DNA of 64,000 bases from positions 1-64,000 of the forward strand of contig CBDBIN010000046.1 of assembly GCA_965206125.1 (NCBI GenBank), read 5' to 3'. Position numbers and translations under genes: made by a program. The DNA comes from CAXWPM01 sp965206125. Lineage in GTDB: Bacteria; Acidobacteriota; Terriglobia; 20CM-2-55-15. Of this stretch, positions 1 to 9,079 are shown in pieces. The stretch's first letter is position 1. Every line of letters starts with the position of its first letter. The notes under the pieces were generated by a model. It saw nothing but the letters and a program-made list of their open reading frames with translations. It searched no databases and had not been told where the DNA came from.

Positions 1-1
1 C

Positions 2-205
2 GAGCGTGGGGGCGTTGGGCATGACAAGCCCACGGCCAAAGTCGAACCAATCAGACGGCTAAGCTTAGATCTGCCGCAAAGCCTACACATTCGATTTAAG
101 ACCGCGTGCAGTGCTACCAGTCGCAAGATGGGTAATGAACTGCGCGCCCTCATTGAGATGCGCATTACTGAACTCGAACAAGAGGCGGGAATTATACACA
201 AATGA
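2..205 (+). CDS. Ribbon-helix-helix partition/antitoxin-type protein, C-terminal part
   Basis: The frame is open from the left edge of the window to a TGA at 203-205 (67 residues visible, start outside). The stretch RRLSLDLPQSLHIRFKTACS is a typical ribbon-helix-helix beta-strand plus helix, followed by RKMGNELRALIEMR and a charged C-terminal helix. This pattern is known from ParG/CopG-like DNA-binding proteins that follow parA on plasmids and integrative elements, where they bind operator/centromere repeats as dimers. The partner ATPase would lie outside the window. Mobilisation-type relics just downstream support an integrated-plasmid origin. The family assignment rests on motif recognition only; an antitoxin or other RHH repressor is equally possible. 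Confidence 0.6.
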   Translation, partial: ERGGVGHDKPTAKVEPIRRLSLDLPQSLHIRFKTACSATSRKMGNELRALIEMRITELEQEAGIIHK

Positions 206-236
206 ATAAACATATATTTGTGGTTTTCTAAAAACG

Positions 237-527
237 ATGGCGATCCCGTTGTTGTTCGATCCGGCTCTTCAAATTCGCGCGCGACCCTGGTTCTGGACCG
301 CCACTCGAGCGCCGTCGTTCGTTTCGCTTCGTTTACCGATCAAATATCCGGGTCAGCCCACACGATCGTGGCTTCGGTTTGTGCATACGGGGGAGTACTA
401 CGGTGTCGCCGCGCAGACGATCGCCGGGCTTGCCTCTCTGGCCAGTGTTTTCCTCGTCTATACAGGGTTTTCGCTCGGCCTGCGCCGGTTTCTGGCCTGG
501 AAACAGAGACAGGCCCAATCCGCCTGA
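237..527 (+). pseudogene. PepSY-associated transmembrane protein, C-terminal fragment
   Basis: The 96-residue frame contains RSWLRFVHTGEYYGVAAQTI followed by AGLASLASVFLVYTGFSLGL, which matches the last transmembrane helix of PepSY-associated TM proteins. Those are multi-pass inner-membrane proteins of about 400-500 residues, often near TonB receptors and implicated in iron or redox metabolism. Only the C-terminus is here, directly after the RHH gene, with no N-terminal membrane segments or PepSY repeats upstream. It is therefore most likely a remnant left by recombination. The ATG at 237 is probably not a real start. Confidence 0.55.
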
Positions 528-955
528 AAACCGAGTTCTTTCGGCGTGGCCTTTGAGGTGGTTCCGTAGGTAGGCCGGCCGCCGAGTGGCCTGATCAGAA
601 AAGCAAGAGCCGGTGAGTGGAGTGATCCAGTGTCAACCGCTATGCCCGCATTGACGGCGGAGGCCACCTGTCGCGGTGGCTTGCACAAAGGATCGGGGTT
701 ACACAACGCTGACTGGAATGGATCCCGCTCGCATCATGAAGTCCTACACCATGCCGTCGTCAAAATGCTGTAATGTAGTAACAATTTCCTCCACCATCCC
801 ACTCGCGGGTGTTCGTCATGGACACCCGCTTTTTTGGGGTGCGCCAGATCACGGCACACCAAAGAAAGGCGACGGGGGTGAACCCGCCGCCGGAAGGTGC
901 GGTCCTCTGCCGCGCTGGCCGCCTCGGCGTTGCGCTCGGCGATGAGCGTGTGCGC
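528..955. other. No supported gene
   Basis: About 430 bases between the PepSY remnant and the small minus-strand gene at 956-1150. Long frames run through it on both strands, but they look like high-GC shadows without recognisable motifs. The only coding trace is an in-frame continuation of the 956-1150 protein past its TAG, reading AHTLIAERNAEAAS, at about 900-955 on the minus strand. That may be the lost C-terminus of the gene. Confidence 0.4.
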
Positions 956-1150
956 CTAGTCGGCGACCTTGGCGAGAGTGAGCAGGTTCTTGAAGCCGAA
1001 GCTCTGCCTGGTCTTCCACTGACCCTCGTCGCGGTAGATGCGCGAAAAGGTGACGTTATGCCGGGTGATGCCCCCGACCTCGTTTTCCCAAACGGTCGCC
1101 TTGACGGCTCCGATCCTGAGTTCCGCTGCGGGTTTTGAGTTACTCGCCAT
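956..1150 (-). CDS. Small conserved hypothetical protein (possibly C-terminally truncated)
   Basis: 64 residues, starting at an ATG preceded by a strong AGGAGG Shine-Dalgarno (visible as cctcct at 1160-1165). The body TRHNVTFSRIYRDEGQWKTR and SFGFKNLLTLAKVAD is a compact beta-rich sequence of a kind often carried by plasmids and integrative elements; its function is unknown. The TAG after KVAD sits where a Gln codon would keep the frame open into AHTLIAERNA. A diverged second copy of the same protein lies at 2478-2821 and reads KASDQART at that place. This suggests that the stop is a CAG-to-TAG nonsense change. Confidence 0.5.
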   Translation of the reverse strand: MASNSKPAAELRIGAVKATVWENEVGGITRHNVTFSRIYRDEGQWKTRQSFGFKNLLTLAKVAD

Positions 1151-2054
1151 TGATTGAATCCTCCTGGTTTAAGGGTTTGGAGCGTGTGTCGCTCACCCGG
1201 AACAGGCGGCACCGGCCAAACCCGGCCAGGGGGTCCGTCGCTAGGTGCGGGATGGCGGGGAATCACCGGCCAAAGAGCAGGGGCCGTGACAGACGCCCCC
1301 GGGGCGAGCGGCGCCGTCTGGCCGCGGTCCCTGCGCCGGTCCCCGCCGGAGCAAGCAAGGCTACGGGAAAATGGCGAGACAACATTCGGCGCGGTGGATC
1401 GCGGGCCAGTCAGAGCTGCGAACAACGGGAAACCGGGGCGATCTCGCGGGCGGCCACCCGGCACCACGAGCCGCCCGAAGCGGCGATCCAGGGACCGTTG
1501 GTGCGGCCGTACTCTTTGCGATGGCCGGCATGTGTGCCCGGCAAGAAACGGAGCCGCCAGGAGCCGCTGGGTTCCTGCACCGATTCCTGGCTCCGTATTA
1601 TTATGCTTAACCCATCCGCGCACCCGATTCCAATCGGCCGGGGGAGCGAACAGCACTCGCGGACGGCTTTTGATTCTGATTCTATGTTCCTCGAGAATGA
1701 TTCGATTCTGGGGCAGGGAATCAGAGCGAGATGGACCTGAAGAGAATCGCGCTGGAGCCGAGGCCGGCGGTGGCCGAACTCAAGGAGTTCAAGCGGGGTA
1801 CCAACGACGGGCTGCGTGGAGAGTCGGCCGCCACAGACACTGGAAAAGAGTCTTGGGCAGGTGCCGATGCAACGACGGATTCTTTGGCTGCTGGGCGGGC
1901 CGGAATGAAGCTTCTGGAGAACCGGTCATTGTCCGAATCCAAAATGGGCGATGATGGGGATAGGCGGATTAACGGAAGGGAAGCGGCAGTCAATCAAGGC
2001 TGGAGGATATAGTGATTCCGGCCCCCGGTCCTGGAACAAATTCAAGGAGAAGAA
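1151..2054. other. No supported gene
   Basis: About 900 bases of GC-rich sequence with several long but unconvincing frames on both strands. One is a plus-strand frame at 1731-2012 (starting MDLKRIALEP) that resembles no family I know and has skewed composition. The region lies between two mobile-element-type genes and is probably decayed accessory DNA. No hairpin, tRNA or repeat stands out. Confidence 0.35.
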
Positions 2055-2341
2055 ATGTCGAATACCGATAAGCAACTCGCCCAGCTTGCGGCGGAGGAAA
2101 AAAGCTGTTCGAGCAGCATAAAAATGAGCGGGATGCGCTCAAGAAAAGACTCTCTGCCGTCAAGAAACAGATCCGGGAGGAACAGCGCAAACTGAATGAA
2201 CGCCGCGCCGCACTTCTAGGTCACTGCATGATGCAGAAATTCAGTTTCGACCCTGGAGCGAAAGAGGCCATGCTGCAGGATCTCGATGGCTTCCTGTCAA
2301 AGCCGGAAGACCGGGACCTGTTCGGACTAGTCGAAAAATAA
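2055..2341 (+). pseudogene. Mobilisation/TraD-like small protein, frameshifted
   Basis: An ATG after AAGGAGA opens MSNTDKQLAQLAAEEK, then the frame breaks at a run of six A (2098-2103). Adding one A restores a continuous frame: KKLFEQHKNERDALKKRLSA, a long charged coiled coil, then MLQDLDGFLSKPEDRD and LFGLVEK before TAA at 2339-2341. A coiled-coil N-terminus followed by a short domain ending in a DRxLFGL-type tail is typical of relaxosome-associated or TraD/MobC-like small proteins of mobilisable plasmids. That assignment is by pattern. The single-base deletion makes it a pseudogene unless it is a sequencing error. Confidence 0.5.
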
Positions 2342-2477
2342 ACTCCTGCAAGAGAAGGCTCTTGAAACTTTTCCGGGGGCTTTCCCCCTTCCAGGATCGC
2401 CGGCCTTATTATGCGTCGGCCGCGGGGCCGTAGGCCAGTACCCATGGCAACGGCGTGGCACTGGATGGCATCGTTTA

Positions 2478-2821
2478 TTATCCTTCGCGATCGAGCAAAA
2501 GCGGGCGCGGCATCCCTGGGTTTTCCCGGCGGTGAGCCGAGAGCGCAGTAGTGTCTCTGATCGGTAGCCCGGATTTTGATTGTGTGAGTGTCACGGTTTG
2601 GCCCTGCCCAACATTGCTGGAAAGCGGCGTCCCGGCCCGCCGCGCAGGTTGCGCCTCCTGGGCCTCGCCGCCTTGCTGAAGTTCGAACATCCGCGTGTGC
2701 GCGCCTGATCGGACGCTTTCGCCAGGACCGGGAGGTCGTTACGACCGAAGGTCTGCGTCGTCTTCCACTGCTCGCCACCTTTGTAGGGGCGGGAGAAGGT
2801 GACGGCGTAGCGGGCGGCCTT
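2478..2821 (-). pseudogene. Second, degenerate copy of the 956-1150 conserved protein
   Basis: Read on the minus strand from about 2821, the frame gives ARYAVTFSRPYKGGEQWKTT followed by QTFGRNDLPVLAKASDQART. It matches the product of 956-1150 position by position through VTFSR, QWKT, FG and LAK. Near 2690 the match moves to another frame (MFELQQGGEAQEAQ), so a frameshift separates the core from its C-terminus. The N-terminus and start are missing. Two diverged relics of one protein within 2 kb suggest two independently acquired or duplicated element backbones. Confidence 0.45.
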
Positions 2822-2888
2822 CGATGTCGTTGGGCTAGGAGCCTGTCGGGAATAGATTCACGGATCGGAAGAGCAGTGCGGCCCTGAG

Positions 2889-3113
2889 ATGGCTGAAGAG
2901 ATTGGTAGAAAGAGGCATGAAATGCTTTCTTATCGACGATCTGGACCAAAGTTTGTTGATGCCGCCGTCGTTACACGACTGGCTACCGGAGAATCACTAA
3001 CCGCCAGGATGGCGCGATTCGTGGCGGATTTGGTGGACACGTTGGATCTTTCGGCGTTCTACCGTTCTTACGAAGAGAAGGACGGGCGGGGGCAGGCGGC
3101 GTACCCTCCGGTG
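2889..3113 (+). pseudogene. IS1182-like transposase, N-terminal fragment
   Basis: The frame from ATG 2889 includes FVADLVDTLDLSAFYRSYEE and KDGRGQAAYPPV. This is the N-terminal signature of IS1182/IS5-type DDE transposases, which normally continues into a YDPxMM-type helix and about 400 further residues. The reading is cut at 3114, exactly where the inverted repeat of the IS6-family element begins. None of the DDE catalytic domain remains. Confidence 0.6.
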
Positions 3114-3941
3114 GGTTCTGGTGCAGACAGCCCAAGGGAATTGGCGATAATGGGATATGGCGCATCGCAAAACGAAACGGAATCCTCTATTTGCCGAACG
3201 TTGGTTCGAAGACGACATCATTCTCCTCTGCCTTCGCTGGTATTTTCGCTTCAAACTCAGCTACCGGGATTTGGTCGTGATTCTTGGTGAGCGGGGCTTG
3301 TCGATTTCGCACACCACAATCTTGCGTTGGGTGGTTCGCTATGCCGAAACGTGCGAAAAGCGCTGGCGCCGATTCGAGCGACCGGTAGGAGGAAGCTGGC
3401 GAGTCGATGAAACGTTCATCAAGGTTCGGGGCCAGTGGATGTATCTGTACCGCGCCGTGGATGGACAGGGCAACACCGTGGAGTTCTATCTGAGTCGAAC
3501 ACGCGGCATTGCGGCAGCGAAGGCATTCTTTCGCAAGGCACTGAAGCATCATCCGGAGCCACACAGCATCACCCTGGATGGCCACCGGCCGAGCCATAGC
3601 GCGCTACGTCGCATGGGAATGAACGGGGAGTTCAACTTCCGGGGACGGAACCCGGTGAAGATTCGTTGCTGTCAATACCTGAACAACGTGGTGGAGCAGG
3701 ACCACCGCCGGGTGAAGGGGCGATTGCGGCCGATGTTGGGATTCAAGACGTTCTACAATGCGCGACGGGTGATTACCGGCATCGAGCTGGCGCAGAAGAT
3801 CCACAAACGCCAGTTCGCAATTCCGATCACATTGCAGTCGAATCCTGCGGTGATCTGGCGTCACGTCATGGCAGCATAGTCCGCATCGCTGCGGCACACT
3901 CCTGGTCTTATCGCTCCGACAATCCTATCTGCACCAGAACC
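3114..3941 (+). mobile_element. IS6-family insertion sequence, complete
   Basis: An 828 bp element bounded by near-perfect terminal inverted repeats: GGTTCTGGTGCAGACAG at 3114-3130 and, on the opposite strand, GGTTCTGGTGCAGATAGG ending at 3941. It contains one full-length transposase. The 8 bases left (3106-3113, CTCCGGTG) and right (3942-3949, GTCGGTTC) of the element differ, so there is no simple 8-bp target duplication. With an IS1182 fragment on one side and a truncated IS30 on the other, this fits a replicative IS6 event with adjacent deletion, or recombination between two copies. Confidence 0.85.
3157..3879 (+). CDS. IS6-family DDE transposase
   Basis: 240 residues, the usual size for IS6/IS240-type transposases. 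It has an N-terminal helix-turn-helix region (LSYRDLVVILGERGLSISHT), then the catalytic DDE core. The first Asp is in WRVDETFIKVRGQW, the second in SITLDGH, and the Glu in NNVVEQDHRRVKGR. The enzyme carries out replicative transposition through cointegrates. The ATG at 3157 gives MAHRKTKRNPLF and lies 43 bp inside the left inverted repeat. The frame is intact, so the element could still be active. Confidence 0.88.
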   Translation: MAHRKTKRNPLFAERWFEDDIILLCLRWYFRFKLSYRDLVVILGERGLSISHTTILRWVVRYAETCEKRWRRFERPVGGSWRVDETFIKVRGQWMYLYRAVDGQGNTVEFYLSRTRGIAAAKAFFRKALKHHPEPHSITLDGHRPSHSALRRMGMNGEFNFRGRNPVKIRCCQYLNNVVEQDHRRVKGRLRPMLGFKTFYNARRVITGIELAQKIHKRQFAIPITLQSNPAVIWRHVMAA

Positions 3942-4976
3942 GTCGGTTCTCTTTGGGAAGTACTGTCGGAGCAGGCCATTCGTGTTTTCATTGGAACCAC
4001 GTTGCCATGGACTCTGCGGATCGCAGAAGTAGACGTCGATGTCGGTCGCCAGGGTAAACCGCCGATGATCTCCCATTTCCTTGCCGCGATCCCAGGTCAG
4101 CGATTTATACAGCTCGGTCGGTAGTTTCTTCGCGTGCTTGATCAGTGCAGGCACGACGGTCTTGGTCTGTTTATCCGACACTTTCACCAACATCACGTAA
4201 CGGGTATGGCGTTCGACCAGGGTCGCAATGTAGGTGTTGTTCGATCCCACTATCAGATCTCCCTCCCAGTGACCGGGAACGGCACGATCTTCGACCTCGG
4301 CCGGGCGCTCACGAATCGATACGATATCGGCGAGATCCCCTTTCCCGTGACCTTTGTGACTGGAATGTCGGGATCGACGAATCGTTCGTCTCGACCTCAG
4401 ATGTCTAAGTAGTTCTTTCTTAAACACCCCGCGCGCCTGCACGAATAGGCTGCGATAGATCGTCTCGTGGGACACGTGATACGACTCATCCTCTGGATAG
4501 GATCGCTTCAGCCAGCCGGCGATCTGTTCGGGCGACCAATTCCGCCGGAGCTTCCTCGCCACCATTCGCCGTAACCGCGGATGGCGACCCAACTGACATC
4601 GCTTCGGGCGACGGGCCCGGTTCCAAGCCTGTTCATCGGCGACAGACGCCCGGTAGTCATCATAGCCCCCATTGCGCTGGCTCTCCCGGCTCACCGTCGA
4701 GGGTGAACGCCCCAGACACTCTGCGATCGAACGCAACGACTGCTCGGCCGCGATCCCGCGGGAGATCTCCTTACGTTCCGACAGGCTCAAAGCCAACCTC
4801 GACCGTCGTCGTGGTCGAGGACGAATGCCTCCGGTATGCGCCAGCTGACAATATACAGACGATGACAGCTTGCCAAACGCTCGCCCGATCTCATGCAGAG
4901 ATTCCCCTCGCCGCCACCGATCCCATACCTCCGCCTTCTCCGCCGCCGTGAAACCGAATCGCATCCCTTTCCGCAT
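3942..4976 (-). pseudogene. IS30-family transposase, C-terminally truncated
   Basis: Starts at the ATG at 4974-4976 (MRKGMRFGFTAAEKAEVWDR); a GTG three codons upstream is an alternative. The N-terminal helix-turn-helix is followed by the IS30 core with RPAEVEDRAVPGHWEGDLIV, the first catalytic Asp in EGDLIVGS. The second Asp is in SLTWDRGKEM and the catalytic Glu in GSNENTNGLLRQYFPKRTD. After KRTD the natural C-terminus is replaced by unrelated residues read from the IS6 end. About 43 residues are missing, so the protein is probably inactive. Confidence 0.8.
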
Positions 4977-5031
4977 ACATTCCACCTCTTCCTTTTAAGA
5001 TAAAGTGTTGCGTCGATCCGTTGAGACCAGC
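3942..5031 (-). mobile_element. IS30-family element copy 1, truncated at its right end
   Basis: Nearly identical to the complete copy at 51632-52854 but in the opposite orientation. Its left inverted repeat (CTCAACGGATCGACGCAACAC on the minus strand) is present near 5008-5028. The last ~120 bp, including the C-terminus and right repeat, are gone, cut exactly at the IS6 right end (3941/3942). On the other side it joins the propeller part of a kinase gene at about 5032, so this element truncated the kinase. Amino-acid differences from copy 2 (ERKEI versus EREEI, VSRESQ versus VSREIQ) show it is slightly older or diverged. Confidence 0.85.
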
Positions 5032-6553
5032 AGTAAAAAGGACCGTGTCCCCGTCCGGCAGGACCGTTGCCCGACCGTGCTGAATCTCGCCAGCCTCTTG
5101 ATCGATGGTGGTCAACTGCTCGACCTCTCCCCCGCCAGCGGGAATCCGCAACAGACCTGGGCGCGTTTCGAGACCAAACAGGATTGTGTCGTCAACGGCC
5201 CATTCCATGCCGAAGGGCGTTCCGTCAAACGTCGCAATCGGCACCGGTGCCCCCCCCCCAAGGCGGACACTCGCTTGAGCATTCGGCCTTCAGTTCCTCC
5301 GACGAAGCCAATCGATTCGCCGTCGGGTGAAAAAAATGGAGAAGCGCCTCCACCTTCCGTGCCACGAAGAACGATCGCCTCGATTTCATCGAGGTGTCGG
5401 ACGTAGATCCGGCGGCTCTCGGGCACGTCGCCAACACGGTGTGACGAGTAAGCTATTCGGCTGCCGTCTGGTGCAATCGTCACGACTCTCACGCCGAAAG
5501 TGGTGGCGATCGGCCCGTCGGGGGGGGCTCGACGACGAATCGCACGAGTGGGCGCGTTTCGGTCGTTCCTGTGCCTGAGAAGATCATATAAACGGCAATT
5601 CCGCTCATCAGGGCGGCCGACACTATCGCTGCGACCCACGGCAGCTTCGACGGGGGCGCTGTCTGAACCACCTCTACAATGGGCGTCACGATCACGCCGT
5701 CTGGATCAGCGAGTACCTTCTGAATGTCCACTCGGGCATCGGATATGTCGCCGTACCGGTCCTTCGATTCCTTCTCCAGGCAACGCTCCAGAAGCAGTCG
5801 GATTCTGGGATGCAGGTTCGGGGGCAGCGTGTTCCACTGCGGTGCCTTTGCAAGTACACCGGCGAGGACGTGTGACACCGTCTCACCTGCAAACACCTGC
5901 CGTCCGGTCAGCATCTCGAACAACACAACGCCGAACGACCAGATGTCGGCACGTTTACCTGACGCACTCCCGCTCGCCTGCTCGGGGCTCATGTAAGCCG
6001 CCGTCCCCAGAATGACCCCTTGCTGAGTGTCGGCCATGCTGAGTGTCGGCGAGTTGGAAAGGCTGGCATCGGCACCCTCCCCCGCAAATATCTTCGCCAA
6101 CCCGAAATCCAACACCTTGATCTTCTCGTCCGGCGTCACCTTGATGTTGGCAGGTTTCAGATCTCGGTGGATGACACCTTTCTCATGTGCCGCTTCCAGC
6201 GCCTCGGCAATCTGCAATGCGAGTTTCAGCGCCTCTTCAACGGGGATTGCTCCACGGCCAACACGATCAGCCAGCGTGTCACCCTCCACGAGTTCCATGA
6301 CGAGGAAGTGCGTTCCTTTGTCTTCTTCAAACCCGTGAATAGCCGCAATGTTGGGATGGTTCAGTGATGCGAGGAGTTTTGCTTCGCGTTCAAAGCGTGC
6401 AAGACGGTTAGCGTCTTGAGCGAACTCCTCGGGGAGCGTCTTGATGGCAACCTGACGCCCGAGCTTCGAGTCCTGCGCCAGCCAGACAGAGCCCATACCG
6501 CCCTGACCGAGCTTGTCGGTGATCTTGTAGTGGCCCAGAGTCTTGCCGATCAT
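5032..6553 (-). pseudogene. Receptor-type Ser/Thr kinase with propeller (third of tandem array), frameshifted and truncated by IS30
   Basis: The N-terminal kinase domain is complete: glycine loop LGQGGMGSVW, Lys38 in VAIKTL, HRDLKPAN near residue 130 and DFG near 150. A transmembrane helix (AAIVSAALMSGIAVYMIF) and the start of a TolB/WD40-like propeller follow. Two frame breaks fall in homopolymers: a G8 run at 5520-5527 and a C10 run at 5251-5260. Adding one base at each restores SRIAYSSHRV, FFSPDGESIGF and VLPDGDTVLFTAGL. The gene then ends at the IS30 element at 5031/5032, losing most of the propeller. Its start overlaps the stop of the upstream kinase (ATGA, 6550-6553). It probably sensed envelope signals when intact. 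Confidence 0.8.
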
Positions 6554-9079
6554 GGCACCGGCACCCGATCCTTCAGTAGTTCAAACCAGTTCAGGATGAT
6601 GTTGATTTGGTCGGGCGGGGCCTGCCCATCTTCGGTTTCCTCATTCTCGGTTGCCTCATCGGCCACGGGTACAACCGCCACGAATCGTTCCCCGTCGGGC
6701 ATGATGTCAAAATTCCTAGGAGTGCTGACCCTTATTGGTATGGGCTGTGGGCTGCCAAATGTCACGGCTGGAGTAGTTTCGATGTCAACGGCGATCAGTT
6801 GCCTTCCATTCGGACGAAAGATTAACTCGCTGCCATCAGGCGACCACAGCGGCCATCCCGCTCCTGTTTGCGTAATCTGACTCTTGGCTCCCGTCGGGGG
6901 GAATGGCTGCACATAGATCGCAAAAGCGTCTTCAGATTCGTTGGAATGGTAGGCGATCCAGTTCCCGTCCGGTGAGAATACGGAAGCCCCTTGATTTGAT
7001 TCTGGCACGTCTACGAATAACTCCGGTTCGGCCCCATCTTCACTTGAGAGAGTCCACACGCCACCATTCCCCCCATCCACAGCGTCTCTGAAAGACAGCC
7101 GTCCGTCGCCGGAATAGGACTCTGGATTATGGAACTGTCCGTCTTCTGCTGTCGTCAGACGGTCGGCCACACCGGTTCCGTCTGCACGTGTCCGATAAAT
7201 GCTAGCGGTCAGACCTCGCTGTTCTCCATCTCTACTTGACGTGAAGGTGATCCACTCCCCATCCGGGGTCCATATCGGCCACCCGTTGCCACCGTCAAAC
7301 GTTAGTTGCCGTATCTCGGTGTTGCCGGAAAGTTCATATACCCAGATGATGTGAGGCTGGTCGCCGTCTGCTGACGCAACCACAATCTGAGTTCCATCTG
7401 GAGATACGCGGGGAGAGTAGTAATTCGCTGGAGGCACGTTCAGGAGTTCTGCCACACCGTCGCGGTCTACTAGTGCAAGGCCCAAGCCGGCTGTGGCTGA
7501 TCCATCACCCACAACGTAGATGAGCGTACCCTGATCGGAAAAACTGTAGTGTGCCGTCCCGGTTGTGGACCCCGGGGGCACCCGTCGCACACCTTCCACG
7601 ATAGAAACGGGACCGCCTGAAAGCTCTAGAGCGTCGGCATCGAATGGGACAGCGAACAGGTCACTCTCCAGTGCATAGACGATGTGTCCGGTCGGCACGT
7701 AACGACCGTCACTTCCACCTATGAGAACTCTTGAACTATCCGTTCCAAGGGATGGTGTCGTCGGTTCCCCAACTTGCGCCGAAGGGATTAACAATATCGG
7801 CGAGCGGGATTGCAGCCCCACCGCTGATTGCGATTTTCTTCAACTGCGCATCCGTCTGCGACCAGTATCCGATCCACTGCCCGTCTGGCGAGAAGAACGG
7901 GTTAGTTGGAATCTCATCGGTCCCGGGGATGGGATGGGCCTCCAATTCGTCCATGGAGCGCAAATACAATTGCGAATTTGCAACGTAGACGATGTGGGAC
8001 CCATCGGGAGATACCGCCACAAGCGGTCGGCCTACATTTGTGAACCGCTGGCCCTCGGGTAGCACATGGGAGAACCGGCTGATGGGACGAGGTTCCGCTG
8101 GTTTCAAGTACCAGACTGCCACGGAAGCAACTACGACGAGTCCAAGCGTAGCCACAACCCATGGCAGCTTCGATGCGGGCACAGCCTGACCAACCTCGGC
8201 AACCGGCTGGACTATTACGCCCTCGGGATCGGCCAGCACCTTCTGAATATCCACGCGAGCATCGGAGATGTCACCATATCGGTCTTTAGACTCTTTCTCC
8301 AAGCAACGTTCTAAGAGCAGGCGGACTCTAGGATGCAAGTTTAGAGGAAGAGTGTTCCACTGCGGTTCCTTCGCCAGAACACCGGCCAGCACATCCGACA
8401 CCGTGCCTCCGTCAAAAGTCCCCCGTCCCGCAAACATCTCGAACAGCACGACTCCGAATGCCCAAACGTCGGCCCGCCTATCGACTTCCTGACCCCGCGC
8501 CTGCTCAGGGCTCATATAAGCCGCAGTGCCCAGAATGACTCCCTGCTGAGTGGCCTGCATGCTGAGGGTAGGGGAGTGCGACAGGTTTGCATCCGAACCG
8601 TCACCCATGAAAGCCTTCGCCAGCCCGAAGTCCAGCACCTTGATCTTGCCGTCCGGCGTGACCTTGATATTGGCGGGCTTGAGGTCCCGGTGAATCACAC
8701 CTTTCTCATGTGCGGCTTCTAGCGCCTGAGCAATTTGGAGTGCGAGTTTGAGGGACTCCTCGACGGGGATGGCACCGCGTTTCAGCCGTTCGGCCAGCGT
8801 GTCACCTTCAACGAGTTCAAGGACGAGGAACCGCGTGCCTTCGTGTTCTTCGAGTCCGTAGATGGCGGCAATGTTCGGGTGGTTCAGGGATGCAAGCAGC
8901 TTCGCTTCTCGCTCGAACCGGGCCAGCCGCTCTTCGTCCTGAGCGAACTCCTCTGGGAGGGTCTTGATGGCGACTTCGCGCCCGAGCTTCTGATCCCGCG
9001 CACGCCATACTTCTCCCATGCCGCCCTTGCCGAGCGGGGAGAGGATCTCGTAGGTGCCGAGTTGGGTGCCTGGGGTCAT
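6550..9079 (-). pseudogene. Receptor-type Ser/Thr kinase with propeller (second of tandem array), internally deleted
   Basis: From ATG 9079 the frame gives a full PknB-like kinase: LGKGGMGEVW, Lys39, HRD at 130-132, DFG at 150-152, then a transmembrane helix (WVVATLGLVVVASVAVWYL) and propeller blades up to ASWGTDDTIPWNG, where it stops near 7736. A second frame resumes at DSSRVLIGGSDGRYVPTGHI and runs to the natural end NWFELLKDRVPVP at 6550. Relatives have about 60 residues between those points, so roughly 200 bp appear deleted around 7740-7770, also shifting the frame. The two halves might be made separately, but decay is simpler. Start and stop overlap the neighbouring kinases by ATGA. Confidence 0.8.

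Noticed and set aside
760..1656. Long minus-strand open frame of about 300 codons
   Set aside because: Arg/Pro/Gly-rich shadow composition; it overlaps the better-supported 956-1150 gene with a strong ribosome site in another frame.
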